NCBI GenBank assembly: GCA_036005125.1 | Contig: DASYQV010000170.1 | Location: 1-64,000 of the forward strand | DNA: 64,000 bases | Source of the DNA: DASYQV01 sp036005125 | GTDB taxonomy: Bacteria; Acidobacteriota; Vicinamibacteria; Vicinamibacterales; UBA2999 | Direction: 5' to 3' | Part shown: piece by piece, positions 31,848 through 39,859 of the stretch | Numbering within the stretch: the first letter of the stretch is position 1 | How the letters are laid out: every line of letters starts with the position of its first letter | Notes under the pieces: generated by a model | The model's input: the letters and a program-made list of their open reading frames with translations, nothing else | What the model was told of the DNA's origin: nothing | The model's database searches: none | Translations under genes and position numbers: made by a program

Positions 31848-32599
31848 TTTGTCACCCCATCCTGCGACGCCGACTGCTTCAGCTCGTCCAACAGCTCGCG
31901 CTCTTCATCGTCGAGCGTGGCGGTCGCGAGCAGATCGGGACGCCGCTCGAGCGTCCGCCGCAATGCCACGCGTTTTCGCCATCGCCGCACCTCGGCATGG
32001 TGCCCCGACAGCAGCACGTCCGGTACCTTGCGTCCGCCAAACTCGGCCGGCCGCGTGTAATGCGGGTGGTCGAGCAGCCCCCGCGAGAACGAGTCCTCTT
32101 CGACCGACGTCGCGTCGCCGACAACGCCCGGCACGAGGCGGCTCACCGCGTCCAGGATCACCAGCGCTGGAAGCTCGCCGCCGCTCAGCACGTAGTCGCC
32201 GATCGAGAGCTCCTCGGTCGCGACGAGCTCGCGGACGCGCTCGTCCATGCCCTCGTATCGACCGCACAGAATCACCACGTGCTCCAGGCCGCTCAGTCGC
32301 ACGGCCTCTGCCTGCGTGAACAGCCGTCCCTGGGGCGACAACAGCACCACCGTCGACGGGCTGCCGCGGTGCTGGCGAATCGCCTCCACTGCCTTCGCGA
32401 GCGGCTCCGGCTTCATCACCATCCCCGGTCCCCCGCCGTAGGGCACGTCGTCGACCGAACGATGCCGATCGGACGTGTGGTCGCGCAGGTCGTGGACCTT
32501 CACATCCAGCACGCCAGCCGCGACGGCCCGGCTCACGACGCCCTCGGTGAGGGCGGCCTGGACCATCCGCGGAAAGATGGTGACGATGTCGAACTTAAT
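31844..32599 (-). CDS. trmD: tRNA (guanine-N1)-methyltransferase TrmD, apparent AUU start
   Basis: 251 aa counting from an ATT at 32597-32599. Makes m1G37. Trefoil-knot SAM motifs: DVPYGGGPGMVMKPEP, VILCGRYEGMDERV, SIGDYVLSGGELPALVI. The family N-terminus (KFDIVTIFPRMV) is present in frame upstream of the first ATG (32566), so starting there would delete the first beta strand. The only codon with a properly spaced ribosome site is ATT: GGAGG lies 8 nt upstream, and the rimM stop falls between. No ATG, GTG or TTG is available at that place. Confidence 0.9.
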   Translation of the reverse strand: MKFDIVTIFPRMVQAALTEGVVSRAVAAGVLDVKVHDLRDHTSDRHRSVDDVPYGGGPGMVMKPEPLAKAVEAIRQHRGSPSTVVLLSPQGRLFTQAEAVRLSGLEHVVILCGRYEGMDERVRELVATEELSIGDYVLSGGELPALVILDAVSRLVPGVVGDATSVEEDSFSRGLLDHPHYTRPAEFGGRKVPDVLLSGHHAEVRRWRKRVALRRTLERRPDLLATATLDDEERELLDELKQSASQDGVTK

Positions 32600-32604
32600 C
32601 TCCG

Positions 32605-33141
32605 TTACCTCCGACTGACATTGAGATCCAGCAACCCCTCGGGCGGCTCGATTCGAATCCGCTTGGCGCCGACATCTATATCGACGCAGATCTCGGTGGC
32701 GAGCGGAACGAGGATCTCTCCGCGCCGGCCGTCAACTACAAGGCGGCTCCCGCCGAGGCCACCTTCAATACGCGACACCGTCCCGACGACAGCACCGTCC
32801 GGCATTTCAACCACACATCCGACCAGCTGATGGTGGTAGAAGAGCCCTGGCTCGAGCGCTGTGAGCTCCTCCTCCGGCACCCGCAGCTCCACTCCGGCCA
32901 GCCGCTCGACGTCCTCAACCCTCTCGAACCCCTCGAAGTCGATCACCGGACGACCGCCGTGGAACCGGACCGAGCCGATCGTCAGGCGTTCGTCACCCTG
33001 CGACGATCGAATCCAGAACGATGCGCCCTTCCGGAATCGCTGCTCGGGGAAGTCCGTTTCAGGGTTGACGATCACCTGTCCCCGGATGCCATGCGGTCGG
33101 GCGATGCGTCCGACCACGGCCATGTCGTCCCACTGCGCCAT
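32605..33141 (-). CDS. rimM: Ribosome maturation factor RimM
   Basis: 178 aa. N-terminal RimM domain (VVGRIARPHGIRGQVIV, FRKGASFWI) and C-terminal PRC barrel (ELTALEPGLFYHHQLVGCVV, ILVPLATEICVDID). Assists maturation of the 30S head through S19. Between khpA and trmD, whose ATT start follows 5 nt after its stop. Confidence 0.94.
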   Translation of the reverse strand: MAQWDDMAVVGRIARPHGIRGQVIVNPETDFPEQRFRKGASFWIRSSQGDERLTIGSVRFHGGRPVIDFEGFERVEDVERLAGVELRVPEEELTALEPGLFYHHQLVGCVVEMPDGAVVGTVSRIEGGLGGSRLVVDGRRGEILVPLATEICVDIDVGAKRIRIEPPEGLLDLNVSRR

Positions 33142-33173
33142 GGATTCCGTCCGTCACCGCCTCGACCGGCGCT

Positions 33174-33419
33174 TCAATCTCGAATGTCGAGAGATGCCTT
33201 CCGGCCATGCTGCTCCGCCGTCACCGCAACGAGCGTACGCAGGGCAGCAGCCGTGCGCCCCTGCCGTCCGATAATCTTGCCGAGATCGCCGGGCGCGGTC
33301 GTCAATTCGAGCACGGTCATGCCGCGACGCTCGTGCTCGGACACGGTCACGGCGTCTGGGCGATCGACGAGCGCCCGCGCCACGACCTCGACGACCGCAC
33401 GCAACGGACTGGTCGCCAT
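33174..33419 (-). CDS. khpA: KH-domain RNA-binding protein KhpA (YlqC)
   Basis: 81 aa. Single KH domain with LGKIIGRQGRTAAALRTLV (GxxG loop IIGRQG). N-terminal LRAVVEVVARALVDRPDAV matches the family. The ATG overlaps the rpsP stop by one base. Known partner in other bacteria is KhpB/Jag, not seen here. Confidence 0.92.
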   Translation of the reverse strand: MATSPLRAVVEVVARALVDRPDAVTVSEHERRGMTVLELTTAPGDLGKIIGRQGRTAAALRTLVAVTAEQHGRKASLDIRD

Positions 33420-33709
33420 CACTCGGCGGGCGCGGGCGCCGGCGCCTGGGCCGCCGGCTTGACGGCAAGGTCGCGCGTCAGATGTTTCGCGAGCAGCGTT
33501 CGTACCGAATCCGACGGCTTCGCGCCCTTGCCGATCCAGTGTTGGATCCGCTCCTTGTTGAGCTCGACCCGGGCCGGCTTCGTCTGCGGGTTGTACGTGC
33601 CCACATTCTCGACGAAGCTGCTGTCGCGCGCGGACCGCGCCTCCACGACCACCACGCGAAAGAAGGGATTCTTCGTCGACCCCATCCGCCGCAAACGAAT
33701 CGCGAGCAT
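33419..33709 (-). CDS. rpsP: 30S ribosomal protein S16
   Basis: 96 aa. LAIRLRRMGSTKNPFFRVVV and VENVGTYNPQTKP are diagnostic, with ERIQHWIGKGAKPSDSVRTLL. The last 15 residues are an Ala/Pro tail. First of the coupled rpsP-khpA pair. Confidence 0.97.
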   Translation of the reverse strand: MLAIRLRRMGSTKNPFFRVVVVEARSARDSSFVENVGTYNPQTKPARVELNKERIQHWIGKGAKPSDSVRTLLAKHLTRDLAVKPAAQAPAPAPAE

Positions 33710-33728
33710 CTATCCTCCTGCTGTCCTT

Positions 33729-33838
33729 CGTAGGCCGCATCTTTAGATGCGGCGCAGTGCCATACGGCTTTTTCGTAGGCCGCATCTTTAGATGCGGCCC
33801 AGCAAAATGTACTCGGGTCTAAAAACCCGGCCTACGTA
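33729..33838. repeat. Two GCATCTTTAGATGC hairpins and a CGGGT/ACCCG hairpin
   Basis: TAGGCCGCATCTTTAGATGC occurs at 33731-33750 and again at 33776-33796, each with flanking GTAGGC. The second continues into CGGGT-CTAAAA-ACCCG and closes with GCCTAC at about 33830-33835, so GTAGGC/GCCTAC brackets a 60-bp unit. Between ffh and rpsP. The first copy is followed by TTTTT at 33770-33774. Confidence 0.85.
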
Positions 33839-33845
33839 CGTCCGA

Positions 33846-35273
33846 TCACCGGCTCTTGATCAGGCCCCACGGCCCTTTCTTCTTTTTCTTCCTCACGCCC
33901 GCAAACCCGCCGCCACCGGCAGGCATCTGGGACAGCTTCGGCATGGCTTTCGTGCCTTTCATGCCCTTCATCGCAGGCAGTCCGCCCTGTCCCACCATCT
34001 TCAGGACCTTCTGCATCTCGGTGAACTGTTTGAGGAGGCGGTTGACCTCCTCCACCGAGGTGCCGCTGCCCTTCGCAATCCGCTTGCGTCGGCTGCCGTT
34101 GATGATGGTGTGTCGTTGCCGCTCCTCAGGCGTCATCGACAGGATGATCGCCTCGAGGCGCAGGAGCTGTTTCTCGTCCGGCTTGTTGTCGGCGATCTGC
34201 TTCAGGTTGCCGAGGCCGGGAATCATGCCGATGATGCTCTCGAGCGGTCCCATTCGCCGGATCGTCTTCAACTGCGATCGGAAGTCTTCCAGCGTGAACG
34301 CGTTCTTCCGCAGCTTCTCTTCGAGCGCCTCGGCTTCGTCCTCGTCGATCGCCTGCTCGGCCTTCTCGATGAGCGAGAGCACGTCGCCCATGCCGAGCAT
34401 GCGCGACACGATCCGGTCGGGATGAAAGAGCTCGAGATCCTCGAGCCGCTCGCCGCTGCCGACAAACGCGATGGGCACGCCGACGACCGACACGACCGAG
34501 AGCGCCGCGCCTCCGCGCGCATCGCCGTCGAGCTTGGTCAGCACCACCCCGGTGACGCCCACTCGCCGATTGAACTCGCCCGCGCTCTTGATCGCATCCT
34601 GCCCCGTCATGGCGTCGGCCACATACAGCAGGTCAGACGGCTTGACGGCGTTCTTAATCGACTGCAGCTCGTCCATCAGGTCGTCGTCGATGTGAAGCCG
34701 GCCGGCGGTGTCGACGATGACCGTGTCGAATCCCTTGCCCCTGGCTTCCCCCAGTGCGCCGGTCGCGCGCTCGACGGGATTCATCGTCGTCGGCGCGTGC
34801 ACCCGGATCGATGCCTGGTCGCCGAGTACAGAAAGCTGCTGGATCGCCGCCGGCCTCCGGACGTCAGTGGAAACCATCAACGGGTGACGGCCCTGGCGGG
34901 TCAACCACTTCGCGAGCTTGGCAGCGGTCGTCGTCTTGCCGGACCCTTGCAAACCGAGCAGCAGGACCACGCGCGGCGTAGGAGCCGACTTCGTCAGACC
35001 GCCTTCGGCGTCGCCGAAGAGCGCCAGCATCTCGTCGCGCACGATCTTGATCACCTGCTGACCGGGTGAAAGGCTCTTGAGGACCGCCTGGTCCATTGCG
35101 TGGTCACGGACGCGATCGATGAATGCCTTGACGACCCTGAAGTTGACGTCGGCCTCGAGCAGCGCCAGCCGGATCTCGCGCAGCGCCGTTTCGACGTGGT
35201 CCTCCGTCAGCCGCACCTCGCCGCGAAGCGACTTGAAGATGTCCTGGAGGCGTGTGCTCAGCGAATCGAACAT
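33846..35273 (-). CDS. ffh: Signal recognition particle protein Ffh
   Basis: 475 aa from the ATG at 35273. N domain (FDSLSTRLQDIFKSLRGEV), G domain with GLQGSGKTTTAAKLA, DTAGRLHIDDDLM and TKLDGDARGGAAL, then the Met-rich M domain (RMGPLESIIGMIPGL, INGSRRKRIAKGSG). Binds signal sequences and 4.5S RNA. The tail after residue 430 is Gly/Met/Lys-rich and ends in a KKKKK cluster. FtsY, its receptor, lies in the same strand run. Confidence 0.96.
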   Translation of the reverse strand: MFDSLSTRLQDIFKSLRGEVRLTEDHVETALREIRLALLEADVNFRVVKAFIDRVRDHAMDQAVLKSLSPGQQVIKIVRDEMLALFGDAEGGLTKSAPTPRVVLLLGLQGSGKTTTAAKLAKWLTRQGRHPLMVSTDVRRPAAIQQLSVLGDQASIRVHAPTTMNPVERATGALGEARGKGFDTVIVDTAGRLHIDDDLMDELQSIKNAVKPSDLLYVADAMTGQDAIKSAGEFNRRVGVTGVVLTKLDGDARGGAALSVVSVVGVPIAFVGSGERLEDLELFHPDRIVSRMLGMGDVLSLIEKAEQAIDEDEAEALEEKLRKNAFTLEDFRSQLKTIRRMGPLESIIGMIPGLGNLKQIADNKPDEKQLLRLEAIILSMTPEERQRHTIINGSRRKRIAKGSGTSVEEVNRLLKQFTEMQKVLKMVGQGGLPAMKGMKGTKAMPKLSQMPAGGGGFAGVRKKKKKGPWGLIKSR

Positions 35274-35417
35274 GATGGGAAACCGTTGGGCAGACTTGCC
35301 CCCTTCTGAAGCATGCGCCGGGTCGGTATTGACGACCCGCAACCGGCCTACACTGCCGCTAAGCCTAACGGACGCAAACTCTTATGCTAAGTCAGATGGG
35401 GTGATCCCGGCAACATA
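35274..35417. other. Region upstream of ffh, no gene seen
   Basis: 144 bases between the ffh start and the next repeat array; no ORF with homology. It probably contains the ffh promoter, but I could not pick hexamers with confidence. Confidence 0.4.
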
Positions 35418-35580
35418 TCAGGAATCAGGAATCAGGAATCAGGAATCAGGAATCAGGAATCAGGAATCAGGAGTCAGGAGTCAGGTCAGGAGTTAAAGGA
35501 AGGACGCATGCCTTTCGGGAAGAGCGGATTTTGCCCGGCTCGCTCTGACTCCTAGCTCCTACCTCCTAACTCCTGAGTTC
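35418..35580. repeat. AATCAGG/AGTCAGG array facing a CTCCTAN array
   Basis: Eight or more AATCAGG units (35420-35473) shift to AGTCAGG and AGTTAAA; on the right, ACTCCTAG-CTCCTAC-CTCCTAA-CTCCTGA units (35545-35577) run up to the ribBA stop codon. Confidence 0.88.
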
Positions 35581-36820
35581 AGACTGACGACAGTTTATGG
35601 CCGAGTTTGTCCTTCTTCGCCTTCAGGTACTTGCGGGTGGACTCGTTGGCCGGTATCTCGAGCGGAACCGTGTCCGAGATCGCGAGGCCATACCCCTGCA
35701 GGCCGACGAACTTGCGCGGGTTGTTCGTGAGCAGTCGCATCGTCTTGATGCCCAGGTCAGTCAGAATCTGCGCACCGATCCCGTAATCACGCTGGTCGGC
35801 CTTGAATCCCAGGCGTTCATTGGCCTCGACGGTATCGAACCCCTGATCCTGCAGCTCGTACGCGCGGATCTTGTTCGCCAACCCGATCCCGCGTCCTTCC
35901 TGATTCAGATAGAGCAGCACGCCGCGCCCTTCCTGCGCGATCCGGATCATCGCGGTTTCCAGCTGCGCTCCGCAGTCGCAGCGCGCCGAATGAAACACAT
36001 CGCCGGTCAGGCATTTCGAGTGCACGCGGACCAGTACGTCTTTCCCGTCGCCGATGTCGCCGCGCACGAGCGCGACATGCGTCTCGCCATCGATCTGGTT
36101 CTCGTAGCAGGCGATTCGAAACGCTCCATGTTCTGTCGGGAGCTCGGCGGTCGCCGCGCGCTTGACGAGCCGTTCGGTCCGCATGCGGTACTGGATCAGG
36201 TCTGCGATGGTGATCATCAGCAGACCGTGCTTGCGCGTGACCTTCGTGAGCTCCGGCACGCGTGCCATCGTGCCGTCCTCGTTCATGATTTCGCAGATCA
36301 CGCCGGCAGGATAGAGACCGGCGATCCGCGCCAGATCCACGGCCGCCTCGGTCTGTCCCGCCCGCACCATCACGCCACCGTCGCGCGCCCGAAGCGGGAA
36401 CATATGACCCGGGCGCGCGAGATCGGACGGCTTCGTCTCGGGATCGATCGCGGCGAGCACCGTCGCCGCGCGATCCGCCGCCGAGATTCCGGTGCTGACG
36501 TAATGCTTGGCCTCGATCGAGACACAGAACGCCGTGTTGAACTGCGTGGTGTTCTGATTGACCATCAGCGGGATCTCGAGCTGGTCGAGCCGCTCGCCGG
36601 TCATGGGCATGCAGATCAGACCGCGCCCGAACCTGGCCATGAAATTGATCGCCTCGGGCGTAATCTTCTCCGCCGCGATGGTGAGGTCGCCCTCGTTCTC
36701 CCGGTCCTCGTCGTCGACGACGATAATCATGCGGCCCGCACGGATCGCCTCGACGGCCTCCTCGATCGCGGCAAATGGTCCGCGGCGTGCGCCCTTGGCG
36801 ATGCGAAGCTTCGATGGCAT
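35579..36820 (-). CDS. ribBA: Bifunctional DHBP synthase / GTP cyclohydrolase II
   Basis: 413 aa from the ATG at 36820. RibB half: IIVVDDEDRENEGDLTIAAE, MTGERLDQL and LARPGHMFPLRA. RibA half: VRVHSKCLTGDVFHSARCDC (zinc cysteines), LLYLNQEGRGIGL and RLLTNNPRKFVGLQGYG. Supplies both precursors of lumazine. Two nt separate it from the ribE stop region; operon ribD-ribE-ribBA. A separate ribH was not found. Confidence 0.95.
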   Translation of the reverse strand: MPSKLRIAKGARRGPFAAIEEAVEAIRAGRMIIVVDDEDRENEGDLTIAAEKITPEAINFMARFGRGLICMPMTGERLDQLEIPLMVNQNTTQFNTAFCVSIEAKHYVSTGISAADRAATVLAAIDPETKPSDLARPGHMFPLRARDGGVMVRAGQTEAAVDLARIAGLYPAGVICEIMNEDGTMARVPELTKVTRKHGLLMITIADLIQYRMRTERLVKRAATAELPTEHGAFRIACYENQIDGETHVALVRGDIGDGKDVLVRVHSKCLTGDVFHSARCDCGAQLETAMIRIAQEGRGVLLYLNQEGRGIGLANKIRAYELQDQGFDTVEANERLGFKADQRDYGIGAQILTDLGIKTMRLLTNNPRKFVGLQGYGLAISDTVPLEIPANESTRKYLKAKKDKLGHKLSSV

Positions 36821-36822
36821 GT

Positions 36823-37449
36823 CTAATGTGATTTGGTGCCGGTCCGACGCGCCGGGTCGATGCCCGCCAGTTCCACCGCACGGAGCACGTACTTGCCGAT
36901 CATGTCGCATTCGAGATTCACGCGATCCCTGAGCCGCAGCGACCGGAGGCTCGTATTCGCCCAGGTGAACGGAACGATCATGACATCAAACTGCGACTCG
37001 CTCAGGCCCGCGATCGTCAAGCTGACGCCATCCACGGCGACCGAGCCGCGGCGGATGAAATAGGGCGCAAGCGACGGCGAGTACGAGATTGTCAACCAGT
37101 TCGAGTCGTCCTGACTCCGGATGTCCTCGACGGTACCCATGCCGTCCACGTGCCCCTGCACGAAGTGGCCGCCCATGCGGCTGTCTGCGCGGACGGGGCG
37201 CTCCAGGTTGACGGTCTGCGCCCGGCGAAGCGCGCCGAGCGTGGTGACGCGGGCCGTTTCGGGACCGATATCCGCGTGTACTTCCCCATCCTCCGACACA
37301 ACCACGGTGAGGCACACACCGTTGACCGCGATGCTGTCGCCGGGTACGAGCTCCGACGCCAGTTCCGTTCGCATGCGCAGCCTCAGGGACGATCCCGTCG
37401 TCTTGGTTTCGATGATGTCGCCGACCGCTTCAATGAGGCCTGTGAACAT
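36823..37449 (-). CDS. ribE: Riboflavin synthase, alpha subunit
   Basis: 208 aa. Starts FTGLIEAVGDI; two tandem lumazine-binding repeats with SIAVNGVCLTVV (repeat 1) and SVAVDGVSLTIA (repeat 2), and MGGHFVQGHVDG. Dismutates lumazine to riboflavin. Start codon lies 20 nt inside the end of ribD. Confidence 0.95.
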   Translation of the reverse strand: MFTGLIEAVGDIIETKTTGSSLRLRMRTELASELVPGDSIAVNGVCLTVVVSEDGEVHADIGPETARVTTLGALRRAQTVNLERPVRADSRMGGHFVQGHVDGMGTVEDIRSQDDSNWLTISYSPSLAPYFIRRGSVAVDGVSLTIAGLSESQFDVMIVPFTWANTSLRSLRLRDRVNLECDMIGKYVLRAVELAGIDPARRTGTKSH

Positions 37450-38521
37450 AGCCTTCGATGATAACGTCCGGTCCGCGCACATCGATCCGGGAGTCGATGA
37501 GCGACGCCGGTGAAAACGCCCGGCCGTCGAGCAGTGGTAAGCCGGCTGGCCCGAGCACGTGAGGGGTTACGTACAACTGCACGTAATCCACAACGCCCTC
37601 GTCCCACGCCGCACAGTGAATCGCGGCGCCCCCCTCGAGCAGTACGCTCTGGATATCGAATGAGATCAACTGTCGCAGCATCGGCGTCAGGCCCGGCTCG
37701 GCGACCGGCACGACCGCTGCCCCCGCGCGTTCGAGCGCTCGCGCATCAACCGCCTTCGCAGCCAGCGCCTCAATGGACGTCAATATTATGACCGGTCCTG
37801 TTTCAACGGTCGAGAACAGCCGAGCTTCAGGCGGCGTCCTCAGACGCCGATCGAACACGACCCGGGCCAGGCGCCGTTCCCGGTAGACCTCCCGAACCGT
37901 GAGCAGAGGGTCGTCCACGAGCACGGTATCGGATCCGACGCCAATTGCATCAACCGTTGCCCGGACGAACTGTGCACGCCGGTTCGCCGGCGCCGAGGTC
38001 AGGAGCGTCCGCTCGCCCGCACGCGCCGCGATCCTTCCATCGATGCTCGTTGCCGCCTTCAGGATGACGAACGGCCGGCCCTCGCGGCGCGCCATGAAGA
38101 ACGGCTGATTCAGCCGTGCGGCAGCCTCGTGTCCGACACCCACGTCGACCTGAATCCCATGCCTGCGAAGCTCCGCGAACCCGCGTCCCTTCACGCGCGA
38201 ATCGGGGTCCTCGATTGCCCCGACCACGCGGCGGATTCCCGCAGCCACGATCCGCTGAGTGCAGGGACCGGTTCGTCCCGTGTGTACGCACGGTTCCAAC
38301 GTGCAGTAGAGCGTCGCGCCGCGTGCCTTGTCGCGCGCCTGGTCGAGCGCGTGAACTTCGGCATGCGGCTCGCCCGCGCGCTCGTGGCAGCCCTGCCCGA
38401 CGACAACGCCTTCATCCGTGACGACGCACGCGCCGACCACCGGATTCGGAGTGGTGCGGCCGAGTCCCCGCTCGGCGAGCTGCAGAGCCCGCCGCATCCA
38501 GTCGTCGTCCTCGCGTGACAT
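37430..38521 (-). CDS. ribD: Bifunctional deaminase/reductase RibD
   Basis: 363 aa. Deaminase domain: TTPNPVVGACVV, HAEVHAL (H53, E55), and EPCVHTGRTGPC (C78, C87) for zinc. Reductase domain from about 150: VILKAATSIDGRIA, GVGSDTVLVDDPLLTVR, LLEGGAAIH. Second and third steps of riboflavin synthesis. First gene of ribD-ribE-ribBA; no FMN riboswitch seen upstream, where a palindromic element sits instead. Confidence 0.95.
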   Translation of the reverse strand: MSREDDDWMRRALQLAERGLGRTTPNPVVGACVVTDEGVVVGQGCHERAGEPHAEVHALDQARDKARGATLYCTLEPCVHTGRTGPCTQRIVAAGIRRVVGAIEDPDSRVKGRGFAELRRHGIQVDVGVGHEAAARLNQPFFMARREGRPFVILKAATSIDGRIAARAGERTLLTSAPANRRAQFVRATVDAIGVGSDTVLVDDPLLTVREVYRERRLARVVFDRRLRTPPEARLFSTVETGPVIILTSIEALAAKAVDARALERAGAAVVPVAEPGLTPMLRQLISFDIQSVLLEGGAAIHCAAWDEGVVDYVQLYVTPHVLGPAGLPLLDGRAFSPASLIDSRIDVRGPDVIIEGYVHRPH

Positions 38522-38575
38522 CTCCTAAGGCCAGTATCGTGACGAATGAAGCAAAGCAAGGTTCTCGCTCGGCCT

Positions 38576-38828
38576 TAGCCCGTTATGCGGCCCGGAACGA
38601 GAATTTTGTACGCGCTGTGCGACCGCATAACGGGCTAGGCGCGCGAAGCGCGCCAAAAGATACTGCTCTAACCAGCCGAGGGGCTCTGCCTGGGATATCA
38701 AGGGGCAGAGCCCCTTGGCTGGTGGAGATGTCCAGTCCCCGCACAGCGGGGCCCAGACAACACTGCCGCAGCGAAGCGGAGCCTCTCCGAGGAACAGACC
38801 ACTCGTCTCGGGCGGAGCTTCGCTGGCC
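38576..38828. repeat. Composite palindromic element (A-B-C-C') plus E module
   Basis: Module A: 15-bp perfect arms 38576-38590 and 38623-38637 (TAGCCCGTTATGCGG). Module B: 38638-38654. Spacer CAAAAGATACTGCT. Module C: AACCAGCCGAGGGGCTCTGCC about 38670-38690 with GGCAGAGCCCCTTGGCTGGT 38704-38723. A small hairpin CCCCGC/GCGGGG lies at 38737-38750, and module E (GCAGCGAAGCGGAGCCT ... GGCGGAGCTTCGCTG) at 38768-38826, touching the ftsY stop. Confidence 0.9.
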
Positions 38829-38829
38829 G

Positions 38830-39756
38830 TTACCACTTTTCCTGGAAGAGGGCATCGACATAGTCCTGCGCGGAGAAGGGGATCAGATCGTCGATGCCTT
38901 CACCAACCCCCACGTAGCGGATCGGCAGTTTGAGATCGTGCGCGATGGCCACCGCAACGCCGCCCTTTGCCGTGCCATCGAGCTTGGTCAGCACGATGCC
39001 GTTGACGCCCGCGACGCTCATGAACTCGCGCGCCTGCGCCACGCCGTTCTGGCCGACCGTGGCGTCGAGGACCAGAAGCACGTCGTGTGGCGCGCCTTCG
39101 GCCGCGCGACCGGCGACCCTTCGGATCTTCTCGAGCTCGTTCATGAGGTTCACGCGGTTGTGCAGCCGGCCCGCCGTATCGACGAGGATCGGGTCGCGTC
39201 CTTTGGCCTTGCCGGATTGAATGGCGTCGAAGACCAGCGCCGCCGGGTCCGACCCTTCACGCGCGCGGATGATGTCCACACCGGCCCGGTCGGCCCAGAT
39301 CTCGAGCTGCTCCACCGCGGCCGCACGGAAGGTGTCGGCCGCGCAGATGAGTGGCGACTTGCCGGTGGACCTGAGCAGGTTCGCGAGCTTGCCGATGGTC
39401 GTCGTCTTGCCCGTGCCATTGACGCCGACAATCAACGTGACATGAGGCGTACGGCCGTTCGGTGCGGGGCTGGTGTCGGCGCCCTGGAAGATCCGGCGTA
39501 TTTCTTCCTTGACCAGGTCGCGCAGGCTTTCACCGCGTCGCGCGCGGCTGCGCACGGCTTCGACAATGCGTTCGGTAGCGGCGATGCCGACGTCAGCCGA
39601 GATCAGAAGCTCCTCGAGCGCCTCGATAGTGTCGACATCGACCGGCCGTGTCCGCTGCTCGGGCTCGTCGGCACGTTGGACGATCTCCTCGAAGCGGTCG
39701 ACGATCTGTTGTTTGGTGCGGCTGAGCCCGTCGCGTAGCCGGTCGAAGAAACCCAT
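38830..39756 (-). CDS. ftsY: Signal recognition particle receptor FtsY
   Basis: 308 aa. N domain (FFDRLRDGLSRTKQQIVDRF), then SRP GTPase motifs GVNGTGKTTTIGKLA, AADTFRAAAVEQL, VDTAGRLHNRVNLMNEL and TKLDGTAKGGVAVA. No acidic A domain, as in many non-enteric bacteria. Pairs with Ffh at the membrane. Confidence 0.96.
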   Translation of the reverse strand: MGFFDRLRDGLSRTKQQIVDRFEEIVQRADEPEQRTRPVDVDTIEALEELLISADVGIAATERIVEAVRSRARRGESLRDLVKEEIRRIFQGADTSPAPNGRTPHVTLIVGVNGTGKTTTIGKLANLLRSTGKSPLICAADTFRAAAVEQLEIWADRAGVDIIRAREGSDPAALVFDAIQSGKAKGRDPILVDTAGRLHNRVNLMNELEKIRRVAGRAAEGAPHDVLLVLDATVGQNGVAQAREFMSVAGVNGIVLTKLDGTAKGGVAVAIAHDLKLPIRYVGVGEGIDDLIPFSAQDYVDALFQEKW

Positions 39757-39790
39757 GTTGCGATCTTAATTCACGGGGAGATCGAGGACA

Positions 39791-39845
39791 TTCATGATTC
39801 ATGATTCTTGATTTCAAGTCGAAACACCCAATCACGAATCCTCTC
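39791..39845. repeat. Short GATTCAT/AATCACG repeat
   Basis: ATTCATG-ATTCATG-ATTCTTG-ATTTCAA on the left, CCAATCACGAATC on the right. Between ftsY and gpsA. Confidence 0.65.
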
Positions 39846-39859
39846 CACGGAGCTCGACG

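Noticed and set aside
38525..38836. Frame across the composite element next to ribD as an FMN riboswitch region
   Set aside because: No RFN-type conserved segments; the sequence is the A-B-C-E palindromic element.
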